Source: Thermoanaerobaculales bacterium (lineage in GTDB: Bacteria; Acidobacteriota; Thermoanaerobaculia; Thermoanaerobaculales; Sulfomarinibacteraceae). From it: a stretch of DNA of 8,515 nt. The notes under the pieces were generated by a model. It made no database searches. It was not told the DNA's origin and was given only the letters and a program-made list of their open reading frames with translations. The stretch covers positions 1-8,515 of the forward strand of contig JALOKS010000093.1 in the NCBI GenBank assembly GCA_025456385.1, written 5' to 3'. Below are positions 6,273-8,515 of this stretch, one piece after another (position 1 is the stretch's first letter; each line of letters starts with the position of its first letter). Position numbers and translations under genes: made by a program.

Positions 6273-6321
6273 ACAATGGTGTGCCTCTGGGTTGCCCGAG
6301 TCGATTCTCACACACCATTGT
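6273..6321. repeat. 11-bp perfect inverted repeat downstream of tRNA-Asn
   Basis: ACAATGGTGTG (6273-6283) and CACACCATTGT (6311-6321) are exact reverse complements 27 bp apart. The enclosed segment can form a smaller hairpin (CTC-GGG-TTG-CCC-GAG, about 6285-6300). There is no T tract after it, so it is not a classical terminator. It could be a factor-independent 3' boundary, a protein-binding site or a recombination site. Confidence 0.6.
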
Positions 6322-6644
6322 CGATGCGCACGCCCTCGAGAGGTCGGGGATAGCGGCCGGGCTCCCGCTCGAACCCGGAGCAGCGAAGCGATGGGGGCGG
6401 CAGTTCCCGATCCGAGCACCTGACTGTTCCAAACGTGCTGGTGCGGCCACAATCAGCAGAGAGGCCGCCGCTCGATGGAGCCGAAGGAAGGTGCGTCCAC
6501 CGGGACCGCGGTCCGAAAGCGGTACCATTCCACCAGGGTGAACGTGCGGATGGAGCCCGAAGAAGGCGGCGCTCTGGACGCGGTATCGAGTCCTCGGACA
6601 GCAGCTCGAGGGCGCTGCGCCATGCACCGGAGAGCGGGGAGACG
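6322..6644. other. Gene-free stretch upstream of the response regulator
   Basis: No convincing gene is seen. The response-regulator frame stays open back to 6435, but that part is rich in Arg and Ser, matches no receiver-domain sequence and has no ribosome site. A 67-codon frame (6475-6678) running into the regulator is likewise unsupported. Two related short segments, ATGGAGCCGAAGGAAGG (6475) and ATGGAGCCCGAAGAAGG (6550), are 75 bp apart. I find no clear sigma-70 or sigma-54 promoter for the regulator, although one must lie here or read through from the tRNA. Confidence 0.5.
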
Positions 6645-8012
6645 ATGTCGATGGCAGGGAACCATGACAACCAGGTAGCCCGCCTCAGCGTCCTCGTCGT
6701 GGACGACGAGGCCAACATCCGGCGGACGCTGTCGTACTGCCTGGAGGCCGAGGGGCACACGGTCGTCGCCGTCAGCAACCCGGATGACGCCGGCCGGGAG
6801 GCGAGGAGGCGCTGCTTCGATCTGGCCTTCGTGGATCTCAAGCTTGGCCGTGAGGACGGAATGGACCTGATCCCGATCCTGGCGGCGGAGTCCTCCTGGA
6901 CCAAGATCGTTGTCATCTCCGCGCATGCATCGGTCGAGAGCGCGGTGGAGGCGATGAAGCGGGGTGCAATCGACTACATCGCAAAACCATTCACACCCGA
7001 TCACGTCAGAATCCTGACCACGCGGGTCGCTCAGCTGCGCAGGCTCGAAACAGAGGTTGCCGCACTGAGGGAGAATGTCCAGCGCCTCGAACCCGAGAAC
7101 CGGCTTCAAAGCTCGAGTGCCGCCATGCAGCGGATCCTCGAGACCGCGCGCAAGGCTGCACCCTCGGAAGCGACAGTGCTGCTCTTCGGCGAGAGCGGCA
7201 CCGGCAAGACGGTGATTGCCAGGGCGATCCACGGTTGGAGCCCGCGATCGGCGAAGGCGATGGGTGTTGTGGCCTGCCCGGCCGTGCCGGCCGACCTTCT
7301 TGAGAGCGAGCTCTTCGGCCACGCCAAGGGATCGTTCACCGGAGCGGTGCGAGACTACCCGGGGCGCATCGCTGCATGTGAGGGTGGCACGCTGTTTCTG
7401 GACGAGATCGGGGATCTCGCGCCCTCCGTCCAGGCCAAGCTGCTGCGCGTCATTCAGGACAAGGAGTACGAGCGCCTCGGCGAATCGACAGCTCGCAAGG
7501 CCGACGTGCGAATCATCGCGGCAACGAACGCCGACCTCGAGAAACGGGTGACCGAGGGCCGCTTTCGGGAAGACCTGTTTTATCGTCTCAACGTGATCTC
7601 CCTGACGATTCCCCCGCTCCGGGACCGGCGAGAGGACATCATGCCCTTGGCGAACGGATTCCTGTCCTCGTTCTGCCGAGCCAACCACAAGACGGTGCTC
7701 GGATTCACGGAGGAGGCCGAGCGGTCGCTGACGAACCATGCCTGGCCGGGCAATCTCCGCGAGCTCCGCAACACCATCGAGCGTGCCGTCATCCTGGGCA
7801 GCGGTGATCGGATCGCGGCCTCGGATCTCCCAACAACGATCGCCCCCTCCGTCGGCACTCCGACCATCGGCGACAAGGTGCCGCTGGCGACCATCGAGGA
7901 GCTGCACATCAGAGGGGTCTTGGCCCGGACTTCCTCGCTCCAGGAAGCCGCGGATATTCTGGGCATCGACCAGGCGACCTTGTGGCGCAGGAGGAAGGCC
8001 TACGAGATCTGA
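6645..8012 (+). CDS. Sigma-54-dependent response regulator, NtrC/AlgB type
   Basis: The 455-residue protein has three domains. The receiver (about 13-125) has Asp20-Asp21-Glu22, phospho-acceptor Asp64 (FVDLKL), Ser92 and Lys114 (AKPF). After a linker helix (about 127-150) the AAA+ domain carries Walker A GESGTGKT (182-189), the sigma-54 contact loop GSFTGA (229-234, usually GAFTGA), Walker B TLFLDEIGD (249-257), arginine-finger FREDLFYRL (307-315) and WPGNLRELRN (367-376). A Fis-type helix-turn-helix closes the protein (about 431-455). When phosphorylated, such proteins bind distant enhancers and drive open complexes by RNA polymerase with sigma-54. The start at 6645 is supported by GGAGAG/GGGGAG upstream; ATG 6651 is an alternative. 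The kinase gene downstream is its likely partner. Confidence 0.95.
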   Translation: MSMAGNHDNQVARLSVLVVDDEANIRRTLSYCLEAEGHTVVAVSNPDDAGREARRRCFDLAFVDLKLGREDGMDLIPILAAESSWTKIVVISAHASVESAVEAMKRGAIDYIAKPFTPDHVRILTTRVAQLRRLETEVAALRENVQRLEPENRLQSSSAAMQRILETARKAAPSEATVLLFGESGTGKTVIARAIHGWSPRSAKAMGVVACPAVPADLLESELFGHAKGSFTGAVRDYPGRIAACEGGTLFLDEIGDLAPSVQAKLLRVIQDKEYERLGESTARKADVRIIAATNADLEKRVTEGRFREDLFYRLNVISLTIPPLRDRREDIMPLANGFLSSFCRANHKTVLGFTEEAERSLTNHAWPGNLRELRNTIERAVILGSGDRIAASDLPTTIAPSVGTPTIGDKVPLATIEELHIRGVLARTSSLQEAADILGIDQATLWRRRKAYEI

Positions 8013-8033
8013 TCCTGCCTGGAGCTCACCTCT

Positions 8034-8052
8034 GCCTTGCAGAATGCAAGGC
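8034..8052. promoter_or_regulatory. Perfect 19-bp dyad, candidate enhancer for the response regulator
   Basis: GCCTTGCAGAATGCAAGGC has 8-bp arms around GAA. It lies 22 bp after the regulator stop and about 110 bp upstream of the predicted sigma-54 start near 8161, the usual distance for an activator site. It lacks a following T tract, so a terminator role is less likely. Confidence 0.6.
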
Positions 8053-8134
8053 GTGCTCCCCCCGGACCTTTCAGATTTCAGGTTTCCCTCCGCGTGCACC
8101 CCCCCAAAACCTCGGCAGCACCGCTCGTCGAGAG

Positions 8135-8150
8135 TGGCACGTCGCTTGCT
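8135..8150 (+). promoter_or_regulatory. Sigma-54 (-24/-12) promoter of the kinase gene
   Basis: TGGCACGTCGCTTGCT matches the consensus TGGCACG-N4-TTGCW exactly, with GG (8136-8137) and GC (8148-8149) separated by the required 10 bp. The start is predicted near 8161, giving a leader of about 33 nt before the kinase ATG at 8194. It sits between a sigma-54 activator gene and its presumed kinase, which strongly supports a real promoter. Confidence 0.88.
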
Positions 8151-8193
8151 CTGAGGCGAACGTGCGTGGCGGCCTGATGGAGGTCCACTTTTC

Positions 8194-8515
8194 ATGACCT
8201 TGAAGAGGAAGATCCTGACCGGTTACGGATTCGCAGTCGCGCTCATGGGCCTCGTCGTGGTCTGGGCGATCACGAATCTGATCTCGCTGGGAAGGGCGAC
8301 CGAAGCCATCTTGAGCGAAAACTATCGCAGCATTCTCGCCGCCGAAAACATGGTGGGCGCCCTGGAGCGGCAGGACAGCGCCGTCCTGCTGGTGCTTCTC
8401 GGCGACGCGGGTACGGGGGGCTCACAGTTTCGTGACAACGAGGCGGTGTTTCTGGAGTGGCTGAGTCGAGCCGAGGACAACATCACGATTCCGGGCGAGG
8501 CAGAGCTCGTGCAGC
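8194..8515 (+). CDS. KinB-like membrane sensor histidine kinase, N-terminal part (runs off window)
   Basis: The first 107 codons are present. The product begins MTLKRKILTGYGF, followed by a membrane segment (about 11-31) and then SLGRATEAILSENYRSILAAENMVGALERQDSA (32-64). The 'ENYRS..AAE.M..ALERQDSA' pattern is typical of the periplasmic helical sensor of KinB-type kinases that pair with AlgB-like regulators. The HAMP, dimerisation and ATPase parts are beyond the window, so kinase activity is inferred from the N-terminus and context. The start is clear: GGAGGT (8179-8184) lies 9 nt upstream. It is expressed from the sigma-54 promoter at 8135-8150, so it is probably induced by the regulator encoded just upstream. 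Confidence 0.82.
   Translation, partial: MTLKRKILTGYGFAVALMGLVVVWAITNLISLGRATEAILSENYRSILAAENMVGALERQDSAVLLVLLGDAGTGGSQFRDNEAVFLEWLSRAEDNITIPGEAELVQ

Noticed and set aside
6435..6644. Upstream extension of the response regulator
   Set aside because: Receiver domains begin close to the VLVVDDE motif; the extra 70 residues are low-complexity Arg/Ser and lack a ribosome site.
8034..8052. Terminator after the response regulator
   Set aside because: The dyad is not followed by a T tract, and its distance to the sigma-54 promoter fits an activator site better.
6453..8195. 580-codon minus-strand open frame opposite the response regulator
   Set aside because: It is antisense to an unmistakable NtrC-type protein and has no family motif or ribosome site.

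Overview
The window is GC-rich bacterial chromosome and looks like a Gram-negative-type genome. The mix suggests an Acidobacteriota-like or deltaproteobacterial/myxobacterial-like lineage: high GC, a KinB-like kinase next to a sigma-54 response regulator, a DUF3891 protein and a short FtsB/DivIC protein behind enolase. This placement is inferred from gene content only, without any search.

Left part, minus strand (1-2164). The window opens with the first 35 codons of a PadR-family repressor, preceded by a near-consensus sigma-70 promoter that overlaps an inverted repeat, so it is probably autoregulated. Next comes a 148-bp tandem repeat (229-556), then a DUF4143-type AAA ATPase gene (558-1814), then one partial and one full copy of the same repeat family (1856-1906 and 1948-2113). 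The ATPase is therefore bracketed by repeats and lies just downstream of an initiator tRNA gene, a layout that suggests an accessory cassette.

Core part, minus strand (2159-5272). Phosphoglucomutase/phosphomannomutase, enolase and an FtsB/DivIC-like division protein form a tight operon: 2 bp between the first two genes and a 4-bp ATGA overlap between the next two. It ends in an initiator tRNA-Met (CAT) whose first base directly follows the ftsB stop codon, and then a strong hairpin terminator. The tRNA also has its own TTGACA-17-TATACT promoter, written inside the last codons of ftsB.

Right part, plus strand (5279-8515). A 9-bp inverted repeat holds two mirror-image TAGAAT -10 boxes, each exactly 6 nt from a start codon: pgm on the left, a DUF3891 gene on the right. 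Both mRNAs are predicted to be leaderless. The DUF3891 gene is followed by a tRNA-Asn with its own promoter, a region of about 395 bp with an 11-bp inverted repeat, an NtrC/AlgB-type response regulator, and the start of a KinB-like sensor kinase. Between regulator and kinase lie a textbook sigma-54 -24/-12 promoter and, about 110 bp upstream of its start site, a perfect 19-bp dyad. This suggests that the regulator activates the gene of its own kinase.

No CRISPR array, transposase or wholly new multi-gene system is visible. The points most worth following are the structured repeat family around the ATPase, the mirror-image leaderless promoters, the tRNA promoter hidden in ftsB and the sigma-54 feedback circuit.
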